DNA of 64,000 bases, taken from the NCBI GenBank assembly GCA_018806985.1, contig JADANN010000424.1, forward strand, positions 2,037,001 to 2,101,000, written 5' to 3'. The DNA is from Angiostrongylus vasorum (lineage: Eukaryota; Nematoda; Chromadorea; Rhabditida; Metastrongylidae). A model generated the notes under the pieces. That model saw only the letters and a list, made by a program, of their open reading frames with translations. It was not told where the DNA came from and did no database searches. The position numbers and the translations under genes were made by a program. The number at the start of each line of letters is the position of its first letter. Position 1 is the stretch's first letter. This document shows, piece by piece, positions 22,440 through 33,426 of this stretch.

Positions 22440-23330
22440 GCGGTTGTTATTTCTTTCTTCTTCATGCACAATGGATGAATTCTCGCCGATTTCGCCTCCC
22501 AGAGAGCCTAGACGTACTACGCGATGTTGTATTGTACAATTTGATTGATAATTTCTAACTCCAATGAGCATCTAATTTGAAAACCAATCTAGTTGTCTAC
22601 CTATTGAGAAGGACCCACCGTTCAACTCCTTTAGATGAAATGCAATCGCCTGTGCGTTGTGCAAACACAAGGAGCCTTATTTAGACCAGGAAACCAATTC
22701 GATACAAGGCGACATACCACTTGTGATAGTTGGGCACTCTTCCTTTCTATCCAGTATTAGATTTTCGAAATTTACACAAAGAGGTTTAGCGCGCTGATGT
22801 TCTCGATTCCTGCCACAGAATTGTGACCACTACCTCAAAATCGTCACCCCTGTGCCTTTCTGCTCTTTTTGTATTTAGAGCAGTGGTAGGTAAGGTTTTC
22901 GACACTCCATCAAGCTGTTCTCTTATGCGGACACAAAGTGTTTACAAGTTCAACCGTTTCTGCAATGTTTTCGGCACTGCATTTCTTTCAAGAAATCAGG
23001 TACATAGCACTTATGCATGTGCTGTCTCCGTCTCTATCTCTAAAGCAAATCATGCCATCCTTTGTCTTAGATAGACGATCGCACAGACGTTTCTAAACGA
23101 ACTGACGGCGTAAGGGGCAAGGTGAAGTCTCTATAAATGCCATAGAGTTGTCAAGACCACTCTTTCTAGGCACTTGTTGATTAAGGTGGTTACTCCGTGT
23201 AATAATAAAGGATAGAGCTAAAGATATCTTCTCATCAGAGTTAGCTTACTCTGCTGGGCTAATTGGTTCTTTTCTTAAAATTTTTTCTAATTATTGCACT
23301 TCTTTTAAACAGAGCAACTATCTCCTGCAC
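22440..23330 (-). mobile_element. Penelope-like element remnant (PLE-e)
   Basis: Paralogue of PLE-a. The minus strand keeps recognisable pieces: a C-terminal DDFEVVVTIL-QESRTSAR block at 22780-22850 and linker/GIY-YIG traces at 22900-23150. The hammerhead site at 22473-22505 has lost CTGANGA. It is non-functional. Confidence 0.6.
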
Positions 23331-23959
23331 GTGATTGGTACCAAAGAAGACCTAGACTTCACTGCGCCCACACGAGTCACACGACAGTCAACGGAAGACG
23401 GATGATATAGGACGTGCAATTCGGAACGAGGAACTATGAGAAAAGCCACTATGAAAATACGTTTCCAATGTGGTAGGCATGAAATACTCTGGAAAACGAC
23501 CACCTTGAAATTACAGGAGAAAATGGCAGTTTCTTCAATAATTTGTATCCACTGTGTTCTGGAATGTAAGCCACGCCAGCGTATCGGCTTTGACATAATG
23601 CACTCACAGTAATGTAAAACAGAAAAGCGAATAAAAGGCAGATCTGAAATCGGAGCTCTTAGATCAGCTAGAATGCTGGTGGGAATACGAGGAACCATGA
23701 TTGCTTAACATTTGTGTCTTTCACCCACTTCTGAACTATAGCGAGAATTCTACTAATAACATTTGAATTGTAGTATACTAATCCACGCAAACAACTAGGA
23801 TGTCGAACCGTTGTTTAAAAAACGCCAAAATATTTTGCTTCAGTTTACAACACAATTTATAAGTTTACCACCGTTGATTACTGACTCTTGCATATATACC
23901 TTAAGTAATCGTCATATCGCCACTTCGCCTTTTACCGCCTCGTCCTGGCCGAGAGCTTT

Positions 23960-24240
23960 CCTGGGTATCGGATTTCGATGAAAGTGCGTGCAGCCCAGTG
24001 GTTAAATGTCCCCTGCACTACACATGGTTTCGATCCCGCGTCCCAGTCTCACCAAGCCTTCCATCTCTCGGAGGTCGTTGAAGTGATCACTGACCTTTCT
24101 GGGAGGATTGCAGCACTGACTCTATACATTAATAGGGTGTTGCAGTCCATTGTACACCTCCGATGTGGGCACAGCAAGCTCTAACATTGCTTGAAGTTGA
24201 ATGTACGGAGACTCAGTAAGCCACTGATAAAGGCCGAGAG
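23960..24240 (+). mobile_element. tRNA-derived SINE (family SINE-2)
   Basis: Clear internal promoter: A-box CAGCCCAGTGGTTAAATG near 23990-24010 and B-box GGTTTCGATCCCG near 24026. The family body and tail follow. It is the paralogue of 7630-7910. Confidence 0.65.
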
Positions 24241-26995
24241 CCTTGTCCTTTATCCTTTTTCCTATCGGACGGCGACGTACAGCGGGAAATTTATGCTCTC
24301 AGTCGGCATTCCATGGCTGAGAAAAAGCCCGACAATTCCATGAGGTAGAATGATACCAGCAAAATACATAATGATGCCGAGATATTTGCAAGACCCCGGA
24401 CCACTGGTGTCTGCGGTGGGGACAGAACACGCCATTACTCTTTTCGAGGGCTAACGCATTCACCACCATACCATATGAGCCCTTCGTTCCGTTTTTTCTC
24501 TCAGCTGTATTATTTTGAACTATAGGTGCTATCAGCTATAACACGTTAGCGGGGTTGATCTGGGGGGCACAAATCGGCATTGAGCTCAGTTGAAAATACC
24601 TGCAATCACCGCCGTAGTGGTACCAAACTAGACGCAAGGGAGGAAATCTTCCTCTAACGCATCCACAAAACGCCGGTGACTCCCGATGGCAGCGAACTGT
24701 GCCAAATCCTAGGCTGGCCTGTAAACTCCAAAAGTCATAAAGAGCTCAAACAATGATAATTCTCCCTTAGTACTCCTGTCCGCCCCCTGATTACAACGGC
24801 GAGCGATGAGGAAATCCGTCAGAAGAGATGAAAACACGATTTGCACAGATAGTCATTGGAAACGGACAAAACAAGCGCACCCACGGAACGTCATGGAGAT
24901 TGGTTTTTGTGCTGCACCTAAAACACCAAACCATTCCTATTAGACGCCGATCCTCACGCTCTTCCTGGGGATGCTAGTTTTTCAAATTTCATATGATTGC
25001 CTTACAAAAGACTGGAAGCGGGAAGGCCGACAAAACACAGTAAGACGATGGGCCCCCTTGGAGCCCGTGGTGGGAAGGTTTCGTTACGAAATGTCGATGG
25101 GGTTGGCTCTCAGACACTTATTCATTTCTCATCTAATTTGGCTCGCTCACATGGAGTGGTATTACTGCGTTTGGCCACTCTTCGTCTCCAATTTCCGTGT
25201 TAAATTGGTATCATCAACTCTCACTCACCATCTTGTACAGCTGATGAGAGCGGACTGGCTGCACTCTGCAAATAGTTGGAGGAAGTGGTCTGCAATAAGA
25301 AGCACCTCTACAAATTCGTTGTTGGAGACTTCAATGCCAGATTAGAAAGAACCAACGAAAACAACTACGAGATAGGATAACTCGAGATATGAGATGGAAT
25401 TGAAAATAGGAATAGTCTCGCAGGACTTCTGGCTACAGCATGTTTCTTGTATGAGAATTCATTGTTAGAGAACAGAAAATCTTCGATGATTGTAAGAGAC
25501 TTTCAACGGGCTGGCATAGACGGTGATCAACCATATTCTCACGAGGAGGAAATAGTGCCTGTATGACACTTTAGTGGTACCTGGATTCAGTACTTAATGT
25601 TATCACTGCCATCTTCGCATGACGATTCGCATAAGCCACTAAGCCGGAAAACGTCCAAGAAAAGCGAAACAAGTCCTGTACGACGATGATATTCTCAATA
25701 AAATCCTTTCCTCACATAGCTAACAAAAGAACGAGAACCAGTGGAAGAACTACAAGCTGCTTGTCCAAGAACTTAAAGCTTTTTCGAATTCGCAGCAGTT
25801 TCTCAGAAAAGGAGTTCATATAGCATCTCCTTTACTTATAAGTTGTTCGAAAGGAGGACATTGAAGCTTGAGCTTACTGCAACACACCTGGCACTGCTGA
25901 TTTAAGAAGCCAAATGCACAAGATCTTTGCAAAAGGATTTACATCTATATTGGCAGAAAAAGTTATTGGAAACAGCTCAAAAACGATCTACTCTGAAGAA
26001 ATGCCGTCAGGGTCTTTGAGACGGTGCAAGCTGGTGCGAAATGCGACATAGCAAGGTCAAAACTGTTTGTTGCCTCACCACAGTGGATGACGAGGTCATT
26101 CAAAGATGGCGAAAAAGGCCTACGTATCGATGGTAAATTCCTATCAAATCTTCGTTTCGCTGGTTCCATCGTCGTCTTTTCGAGGAGTACCAGTGAAACA
26201 GAGACCATGAACAATGAAATCACCGAAGCGAGAAGAAATGATAGGACTGCACATAAAAAAGGCGAAGATTCAGCTCATGAAAAACCCATGGTGCGTTAGC
26301 AAATCACTTTATACGTGTACCTCAGACCCTAAACATGAGAAGAACATGGAAAAGGATTAGACAGAAGAAAGAGAGCAGCTTGGACCGCATTAGGGGCCTC
26401 TCAAAGAAGTCATCGGCCAACTAACAGACACCAAACTCCGCACTCACGTTTTCGATTCAACAGTGCTCCCAGTGCTCTGTCATGTGGACAGAAACGTGGG
26501 CTGATACCTTAACCATTTCAAGTATACTGCGCACAACGCACAAAGAGATTGAACGACGTCTTCAGAAATTCAACCGGTACTCACAAGGCCCAGTCGAAGT
26601 GTGCAGCCGAAATCTTCGAATTTATCCGGCCTTCAAAATCAAGGAAAATATACATCGATAGCAAAGAACAGCTCGGCCGTTCACTTAGTAAGAAGAACAG
26701 ATGAGCCAAACGATGGGCGAAGGTATCCACAGCACATTTCAACCATCTGCATTCGTAGATGGGAAGGATTTGGAGAGCACGGAATGTGGCTCGTGTAAGT
26801 TACCATATCCGATCCCCACCATCACAATCGACGACCAATGGGCAAGACGGAAATAAGAGGAAAATATGTTAGAGGCCACAGTAGAAATGAAGACGGACCA
26901 ACCACTATCGAGACACCAGCGCTGCGGAGTTTTGCAAATACTTCAGCATCACCATGGTTATATATCACATAATACCCTACTATTGAAAAGGAGTA
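24240..26995 (+). pseudogene. RTE-2 LINE, endonuclease-reverse transcriptase, decayed
   Basis: This non-LTR retrotransposon spans leader 24240-24960 and endonuclease 24960-25400 (an intact FVVGDFNAR near 25315). RT follows to about 26300, including LFVASPQWMTRSF and GLRIDGKFLSNLRFAGSIVV; C-terminal end 26380-26810; 3' tail 26880-26990. The catalytic FADD is FAGS at 26156-26167, so the polymerase is dead even apart from frameshifts. It lies in the exon 3-4 intron of the membrane-protein pseudogene on the opposite strand. The 3' tail is the one borrowed by SINE-1. Confidence 0.8.
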
Positions 26996-27179
26996 GGCGG
27001 TAAATAAAAAAAGTGGAGAGATTGTGATTTATGCCATAGTTTCAGCTTAACTGGGTTCAATGCCAATTTGGGCTCTCCAGAGCAATTACGTTGACGGGTA
27101 ATTGCTGATAACGTATAGGTCAATATCCGAGTAAGTAGTCATCACCATTGACCGTATAACCATCAATGGACCAAATAAA

Positions 27180-27187
27180 TGGAGAAT
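27180..27187. repeat. Target-site duplication, left (TGGAGAAT)
   Basis: The same eight bases recur at 31629-31636 on the far side of the PLE composite, while the paralogous empty site near 9568-9580 has a single, slightly diverged version. Confidence 0.75.
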
Positions 27188-27235
27188 TCCCAAGACCGAC
27201 TTTCTATTAACCTCGGCATTGATTGATAATTCGGC

Positions 27236-27532
27236 GTTTTCTTCAATAAGCAGACACGAGATTGGTATTATAAAATTTATTAGAATACAATAACTGACGT
27301 TTCGGCGGTTTCGCCTTCTTCAGAGCCTGGAAAGGTCAAATTGAGATACGATCTACTCAGCCAAACACTTTCATAACCTTAGCAGATAAAACCTGGCAAA
27401 TAAGTTTGCATTCGCATAACAAACAGCTTCATTTAAACACCTACCGTTCGTTTGTTGTAAGTATTTAAGTTAGTTGGTGGATAGCAGACGCACAGAGCAA
27501 TACATGGGCGAGGACTGCGTCTGTGTCAGGTC
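27236..27532 (+). repeat. Left inverted arm of PLE-f
   Basis: Reverse complement of 31328-31621 with scattered mismatches. It contains a hammerhead at 27296-27323. Confidence 0.8.
27296..27323 (-). ncRNA. Hammerhead ribozyme core, PLE-f left end
   Basis: The minus strand reads CTGAAGA, stem II GGCG/CGCC with loop AAAC, GAAA, CGTC|AG. It lies about 210 bases downstream of the PLE stop codon. Confidence 0.8.
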
Positions 27533-29000
27533 ACTGAATCAGCCTGAGGTATAGCCCAGGGTCACGCGTGATGACAAGGCACTCCTCCTTGCGGTTCATT
27601 TTTGAATTTTTCAAATTGATCCAAAACGCTTCAAGAGTTTTACGCGCTGACGTTTTCGATTCCTGCATGAGGATAGGAACTCCTACTTCAAAATCCTCTC
27701 CGTTGTCTTCCTGCATCCTAGGCGCGCCTAGTGGAGTGTTTGGTTTTTAATTTAGATTTACCGACTAGGTGTTCTTCTACGCGGACGCAGAGCGGTCTAC
27801 CCGTTTCGCCAACGTATTCGTCCCCGCACGCTTTACAATTGACCAGATAGAGTGTACCCGAACTCATGCAGTCACCGTCTCTACCGTTAGAGCAAATTAT
27901 GCAGTTTTTTCGTTATACGTAGACGGTCATATAGGGGGTTGCGAACTAGCTCGCGTCCTAGAGTGCCCAATAGTGTTTCTATCACTCTTACGGAATTCTC
28001 TAAGACCGGCCCTTATTAAGCAACGTTTTATGGCTGCACTTATTTCGTTTGAAATAAACGGCAAGAGGAATGGAGCCTTGTTTTCGCTAGAACTATCGCT
28101 CTGGGGGCGTGATTTTTCCTCTATGCCTATGCCGAGAAGCTACAGTTTCTTAACCATTTGGAATGGCTATCTGGCGCACCAGTTTCGAGGATTCTTCCCT
28201 CTGGTCTCTACCTGTGCACACGCTGGTGGCGTTTCAAAACATATTTCTTATAAGCGCCCTTTTAGTGTGTGAGGGATGACAGGAGAGGTAATAAACCACT
28301 ATATTCTTACTGCTTGGCTTTCGATACCATTTTGTGATGTAGCCGTTTTCGGATAGGTTAATTTGAACGCTTAAAAAGTGAAAGCCAGTTTTTTTTTCGG
28401 TTTCTCACAGGTGAATTTTATGTACTCTGACTGTTCATTCAATAACTCCAAGCATTTGTCCATCTCCTCTTGTGTGGAGCAGATGACAAAACAGTCATCT
28501 ATATACCTACAGTAGAGTAATGGCCTGAGATCGATTACTGGTGCTTTCTACTTTAGACATAAAGGCAACGGCAAGGGTTGGTGCCAGTCGCTGTTCCCAT
28601 TGCCAACCCTCTAATTTGCGCGTAATATTTCCCGGACATCTTAAGATCGAGCAGTTTAAACAGACCTTTAAGAGGACCACAAGCTGCTGAATCGAAAAGC
28701 CTTACATGTTAATTGCTCCTTCGTGTTGCTCAAGAAGCTCGCTAATGGCTTGTTTTCCGGAGTCGTTCAACACGTTAGTGTAAAAGGCGGTAACGCCGAA
28801 CGACTCCATAACGTACGCGCTTTTGGGACGCGCGTTACGCAGGCGATCTAGGAACATTTGGGTTTTCGAGAGATGGGCTGGTATGTGCTTAAGCAACTGA
28901 ATGAGAATTAGGTTTATAAACCAAGCAATTCTAACCGTAGACCCGTCTGCAGAACTGATGATGGGTCTACCTTTGAAGATGGAGAGGTCGGTAGACGAAT
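27531..29000 (-). pseudogene. PLE reverse transcriptase and GIY-YIG endonuclease (broken)
   Basis: This is the most complete PLE coding copy here. Going downstream on the minus strand: RT motifs around 28702-28900 (VTAFYTNVLNDSGKQAISEL), then MSGKYYAQIRGLAMG, then RLAPTLAVAFMSKVE in a shifted frame. The catalytic YIDD is at 28494-28505, followed by EEMDKCLELLNEQSEYIKFT. The linker is at 28000-28300, GIY-YIG at about 27770-27870, and the C-terminus MQEDNGEDFEVGVPILMQES is at 27657-27716. The protein would prime and copy its RNA at a nicked target. Several frameshifts, and no 5' half. Confidence 0.8.
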
Positions 29001-29279
29001 CCGTCTTGAAGATGTTTTTACGCTATCTCAACATCTAACTGGTGAGGAACTACTACAGACTCTCCACCCTTAACTGATAGTTCACTAGTCCTTCACTTTA
29101 TTAGCTTTCGAACCTGCCGCATACAAGATTTTTTGCGCTTTTCCTCGATTATTCTTTAGGCAGCAAGACCCCAACGACGAAGTAGATATCAAATTTCGCA
29201 TATTTCGAACGGAACTCTCAAGGCCCTTAACCACTATCGCGTGAGCAAATTTAGCACCAACCTTACAGCAGCGCAGAAA

Positions 29280-29700
29280 TCACCACCAGACACTCTAAGA
29301 CGCCAACTAAATCGTAACAGCCTAAATGACCGTCTATTTACAACAAAAAACCGCATAATTAGCCCAGACGGTAGAGACGGCGATTGCATGAGTTCGGGTA
29401 CAGTACGATGTGCCTAATCTCCTGCAAAGCGTGTGGTGACGAATACGTTGGGGAAACGAGTAGACCGTTCTGCGTCCACATAAAAGAACACTTAGTCGGT
29501 AAATCTAAATTAAAACCAAATAGAACAAAAGAGAACAAGAGAAATAGAACAAGAAGAAAGAACAAACAAAACAAAACAAACGAAACAAACCAAACAGAAC
29601 AAACGATACCACGAGCGCGCAAAACTCTCGAGACATTCTGGATTAATTCCTAGAATCCGAAGATGAACCGCAGGAAGGGAATGCCTCGTTATCACGTGTT
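29280..29700 (+). pseudogene. PLE GIY-YIG fragment with an A-rich expansion
   Basis: Plus-strand linker (DTLRRQLNRNSLNDRL), then CLISCKACGDEYVGETSRPF of the GIY-YIG nuclease. A 94 bp A-rich simple repeat (29515-29608) then replaces the part encoding the TPLGAPRMQEDNGEDFEV stretch. The frame resumes near ARKTLETFWINS and stops. Confidence 0.75.
29515..29608 (+). repeat. A-rich (AACAAA-like) simple repeat
   Basis: Degenerate short units rich in AACAAA/AGAAC lie inside PLE coding sequence. The other PLE copies have ordinary coding sequence at this position. Confidence 0.85.
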
Positions 29701-29933
29701 ATATTGGGCAGTATATAAGTCTGTTATTCTAGTGAGATGGACACATTACGATTCCATGTGACCTCTGTGCGGTTGGTCTCCACGTGAAATATTTAGTGGA
29801 AGACTCATAGAAAGCGGTGAGTGTGCAAAAACTCTGTGTTCAGTGTGATTAAAATTTTGCTTCAGCATTTTCTCTGTTTGGTTATGGAGGTGTTTGCCCG
29901 TGTAGATCGCAGTCAAGTTGACCTTTCCAGGCT

Positions 29934-29962
29934 CTGAGGAAGGCGAAATCCGCCGAAACGTC
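29934..29962 (+). ncRNA. Hammerhead ribozyme core, PLE-f internal
   Basis: CTGAGGA, stem II GGCG/CGCC with loop AAATC, GAAA, CGTC|A. The N7 position is G, which the core tolerates. It is on the same strand as the hammerhead at 31534. Confidence 0.8.
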
Positions 29963-30099
29963 ATCTTGTAGGTAAATAAAGAAATAAAATAACACTTCGT
30001 GTCTGCTAAACAGAAGTACAAAGAATTAAAAGCAAACACTCCACTAGACGCATAGTACTCCGTTGCTTCTCGATTCTGTGAAATATAAAATATTTCATG

Positions 30100-30496
30100 A
30101 AAAAACCGTCTATGTGCAACGCAAAATTGCATAATTTGCCCCAATGGAGACGGTGATTGCATGAGTTCGGGTACAGTCTATTTGGTCTGTTGTAAAGCGT
30201 GCGGGGACGAATACGTTGGCGAAACGGATAGACCGCTCTGCGTCTGCGTAAAAGAACACCTAGTCGGCAAATTTAAATTAAAACGAAACACTCCACTAGG
30301 CGCGCCTAGGATGCAGGAAGACAACGGAGAGGATTTTGAAGTAGGAGTTCCTATCCTCATGCAGGAATCGAAAACATCAGCGCGTAAAACTCTTGAAGTG
30401 TTTTCGATCCATTCCAAAAATTCAAAAATGAACCGCAACGAGGAGTGTCCTGTTATCACGCGTCACCTAGCGCTATACCTCAGGCTGATTCAATGA
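30100..30496 (+). CDS. PLE GIY-YIG endonuclease C-terminus, open frame of 111 codons
   Basis: From MSSGTVYLVC at 30161 the frame runs open to TGA at 30494-30496: VYLVCCKACGDEYVGETDRP (the GIY and YIG halves), KEHLVGKFKLKRNTPLG, then MQEDNGEDFEVGVPILMQES and a Lys/Asn-rich end. About 60 bases of linker sequence lie upstream. It is the best preserved nuclease end in the window, but the upstream reverse transcriptase is absent, so it is a fragment and not a full gene. Start is arbitrary. Confidence 0.75.
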
Positions 30497-30640
30497 CCTT
30501 ATAGCAACTACTCCTTAAATAGTTCCTATTCTCTACAATATCACATGTGTCCTATATTAACTATTTACTTATAAGTATCATAAATCTATCCATTCATTAT
30601 GCATGAGTTCCTATACCGTTTCGACATGTAGTTTCGATAT

Positions 30641-30940
30641 AAGCCTCTGGCATACCGCCTCATTTGATGTACTTCTCCGCATGTACCATGTCATGACCTG
30701 GGTCAACACTGTCTCTGACTCCCTCTGTGAAGCCTCACGTTGTTCCATCTCTTTCACATGACCTTTTTGATAAGCCTTTGCGGAACCTTTCGGATAAGCT
30801 TTATCCACGAGCTATTCCTTCGCTGTTTGATTGAGTTCTATGTTGACGAAGCCTCTGGCACATCACCTCATTTGATGTACTTCTCCGCATGTACCGTGTC
30901 ATGCCCTTGGTCAGCACTGTTTTTAGTTCCCACTGACAAA
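30641..30940. repeat. Direct repeat pair inside PLE-f
   Basis: About 95 bases beginning AAGCCTCTGGCA recur with a spacing of 208 bases (30641 and 30849), with about 80% identity by eye. Confidence 0.75.
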
Positions 30941-31327
30941 GCTCCACGCACTACAGAAGTAATACAGGCAACCCATCGACATTCGTCTTCAAGTGTTTGC
31001 AGCGTTCGTTCGGTCTTCATCCAGCTTCTCAGTTCCTCAGTGCTCCAACCCTAGTGTCCGCCTAGCTTCTTTCAGTTGTATCACTTGTTCTCATTTCAAT
31101 CTCGCTCGTATATATCCCGCTAGCCACATATCGTTACAAATCACATATTATTATTGTACCGCTGTTATTGTCATAAACTGTTATAACCCAAACTCGAGGT
31201 TGTCCACGGCAGTTGCGGAAAAAAAGTCCCGCGTGGTGAATCCATACAAAGTCGAGCATTCCACGTACAGTTGACTGACAAAAAGACAAATCCGATCCAC
31301 TCCGTTATCCACTGGCCAACTAACACA

Positions 31328-31621
31328 GACCTGACACAGGCACAGTCCTCGCCCAGTCCTCCTGTGCGGCCGCTATCCACCATCTGATTGGAATACTTAC
31401 AACGAATAAACCGTGGGTGTTTAAATGAAGCTGTTTCTTATGCGAATGCAAATTTATTTCCTAAGCGTGATCTGCTAGGGCTATGAAAGTTTTTGGCTGA
31501 GTAGATCGCATGTCACTTCGACCTTTCCAGGCTCTGAAGAAGGCGAAACCGCCGAAACGTCAGTTATTGTATCCTAATAAATTCTATAATACCAATCTCG
31601 TGTCTGCTTCTTGAAGAAAAC
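31328..31621 (-). repeat. Right inverted arm of PLE-f
   Basis: Partner of 27236-27532. It contains the plus-strand hammerhead at 31534-31561. Confidence 0.8.
31534..31561 (+). ncRNA. Hammerhead ribozyme core, PLE-f right end
   Basis: CTGAAGA, stem II GGCG/CGCC with loop AAAC, GAAA, CGTC|AG. It mirrors 27296-27323. Confidence 0.8.
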
Positions 31622-31628
31622 ACCTAAC

Positions 31629-31636
31629 TGGAGAAT
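31629..31636. repeat. Target-site duplication, right (TGGAGAAT)
   Basis: Partner of 27180-27187. Sequence outside it rejoins alignment with copy 1 at about 9572. Confidence 0.75.
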
Positions 31637-33423
31637 GTCCTGAAAGTTTTATAATTTGTGAACCTGAGCCAGGCAAGTATCTAAAAGAAATTGTGCTTTT
31701 TGGAGGTCAAAAGTTAAAACCCAAGTGCCTTCTGCAAAACACTTCTTTTTTTTAGTCATAAGAACCAGTTTGATCCCTCTGGTTTCCCAAGTCGACTGTT
31801 TTAAGAAGATTCTTGTGCTATTACGTTTCTTTTAAATTTTCCTGTTTTTTAAACACACGTTTGTTTTCATTAGACTCTGAAGACCGATGTTCGGTTTGTC
31901 ATTCACCAAAGAAATTGGTGTACTGGATGATCAACAAAAAGATTAATATTTCAGGCTTACCATTAAATTTGAAGCACTTACCGAAACCACTTTACGGGAC
32001 AAATATGTGTTGACTTTTAGTGGGAAGAATATGCAGACGATTCGTTGCCCAAGTAGATATAAGTGAACAAAATTAATGTTCAATGCTGTCGAGATAAACA
32101 CTCCCCCGAGATCTGCAAGAGTGGAATGGGTACAAGAAGCACAAGATCTGCCAATAATTTAATGGCAAGCAGATTTACTCGCCGAATTGTGGAGAAATCT
32201 GATACAAGGAAAATTGAGAGAAAGAGCGTGATCTGAAGAACATTGCGCTAAAGAGACGGTAGAAATTGAAAACCTGCATGATGTCACTAATGCACTTCAG
32301 TCGATCCCTAGAAAATACGTTGCTTGAGCATTAAGCTGCGCTGCGTATGACTACTAACTTCATCTCCCTGTCGAACAAAACTCGGATTATTTGGGCAATA
32401 AATCAACACAAAATAGGAGGAGAATGCAGGAAATTGAGTTAACATCCACAGTTATTTATCACGCATTTTCTAGTCAAAAGTGCGAAAAAATTTCTTCGAT
32501 ACAGTGGTAGTGAGATAGATCGAAGTCGTACTTCATGCTAAAAGGAAAAACTGGATTTTAACAACAGGAGTATCAGCGGCTAATCATTTATTACGCGCAC
32601 TCCCTACACAGGCGCAACACTTTTCTTGCTGTTAATAGTGACCATTAGGACGCGATATGACAGGAATAAATGAGGGTGAGAAAAGTTGGCGTGTCCTTTC
32701 AAATTAGCCGCTTATTATGTAGTTTAGAGCTTTTCACAATCAGCTGGAAGGAAAAGCACGGCGTCGTATAGATCCGTATAATCTATGCACATATAACCGA
32801 TACAGTCGAGTGGAAGAGCGCTTCGAAAAGTCCAGTAAAGTATGATATAAGAATGCAACGCTATGGACAGGATGACGCAAATAATGTTTAGAATTACATC
32901 CATTAGAATGTAGCATCTGTGAGCGATATATCTCAGAAAGCCCGTGAACTAACCCGCCATATTATAATACAATCACCCCCATTTCAGCCCGACCAAGGCT
33001 AGGAAAGAGCTGACAAGAAATATGAACGAGAAGCAAAAAGCCGACGAATCCTGTGAAGCTAAGCACAAGATATGCCGAGCGGGCACCGATTCCACATTGT
33101 CTCCAAGTACCCTGAAAAAAAAACTGTTTTAGAAAATTATTTTGTCAAGGTGCTACGAATGCAGGAAAAAGGGAACAACATCTTAAAAATCATCGGAAAT
33201 CATTAAATCGCTAGGGCTGTTTCCATAGCAAGGTTGAATATAAGCAAAATGTCAACGAGCCCAAGATTAACTCACCATTATGAACGCAATGTGCATGATA
33301 GCAGAGAAGAAAGCCATCACTGACATGGTTAGTCGGCCAAAAAACATCTCCGTAGGAGAGAAGTATGGCGACCTCAGCGGGTAAATCTCGTCTTCAGGAC
33401 CGAAAAAATCCATTTTGTCGACG

Positions 33424-33426
33424 CTG
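33424..33426 (-). promoter_or_regulatory. Putative spliced-leader trans-splice acceptor, copy 2
   Basis: The minus strand has TTCTCATTCAG ending ten bases before the ATG of exon 1, as at 11339-11341. Confidence 0.5.

Larger units (their letters stand above)
27188..31628. mobile_element. Penelope-like composite inserted as one unit (PLE-f)
   Basis: This 4441 bp insertion is bounded by an 8 bp target duplication. It holds a minus-strand part (27188 to about 29090) with 3' repeat, hammerhead, GIY-YIG, linker and YIDD reverse transcriptase, and a plus-strand part (about 29100-31628) with two successive GIY-YIG segments and two hammerheads. The parts are head to head, so both ends are PLE 3' ends forming inverted arms of about 295 bp. 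It is missing from the paralogous intron of copy 1. Confidence 0.8.
20676..33413 (-). pseudogene. Unrecognised multi-pass membrane protein gene, copy 2 (decayed)
   Basis: Paralogue of 4578-11328, all on the minus strand. Exon 1 is 33276-33413 (MDFFGPEDEIYPLRSPYFSP, helix, then GTGAGT). Exon 2 is about 32954-33111, after TTTTTTCAG. Exon 3 is 31982-32112 (NINFVHLYLLGQRIVCIFF, donor GTAAGT). Exon 4 is 23504-23643 (helix, then SRYAGVAYIPEHSGYKLLKK). Exon 5 is 21353 to about 21424, its 5' part eroded (GTDVEEIRVEVADAWNYNIS). Exon 6 is 21121-21280 (RANQLTNYSMLLSAV, last helix). Exon 7 is 20676-20753, after TTCTTTCAG, ending TGA. Lesions are one extra T in exon 2 and one missing base in exon 3; exons 4, 6 and 7 are open here although 4 and 6 are broken in copy 1. 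Exon 3 to exon 4 spans 8.3 kb because of RTE-2, SINE and PLE insertions. Confidence 0.7.

Noticed and set aside
22473..22505. Hammerhead in PLE-e
   Set aside because: The CTGANGA element is lost (CTGGGAG), so only a positional relic remains.
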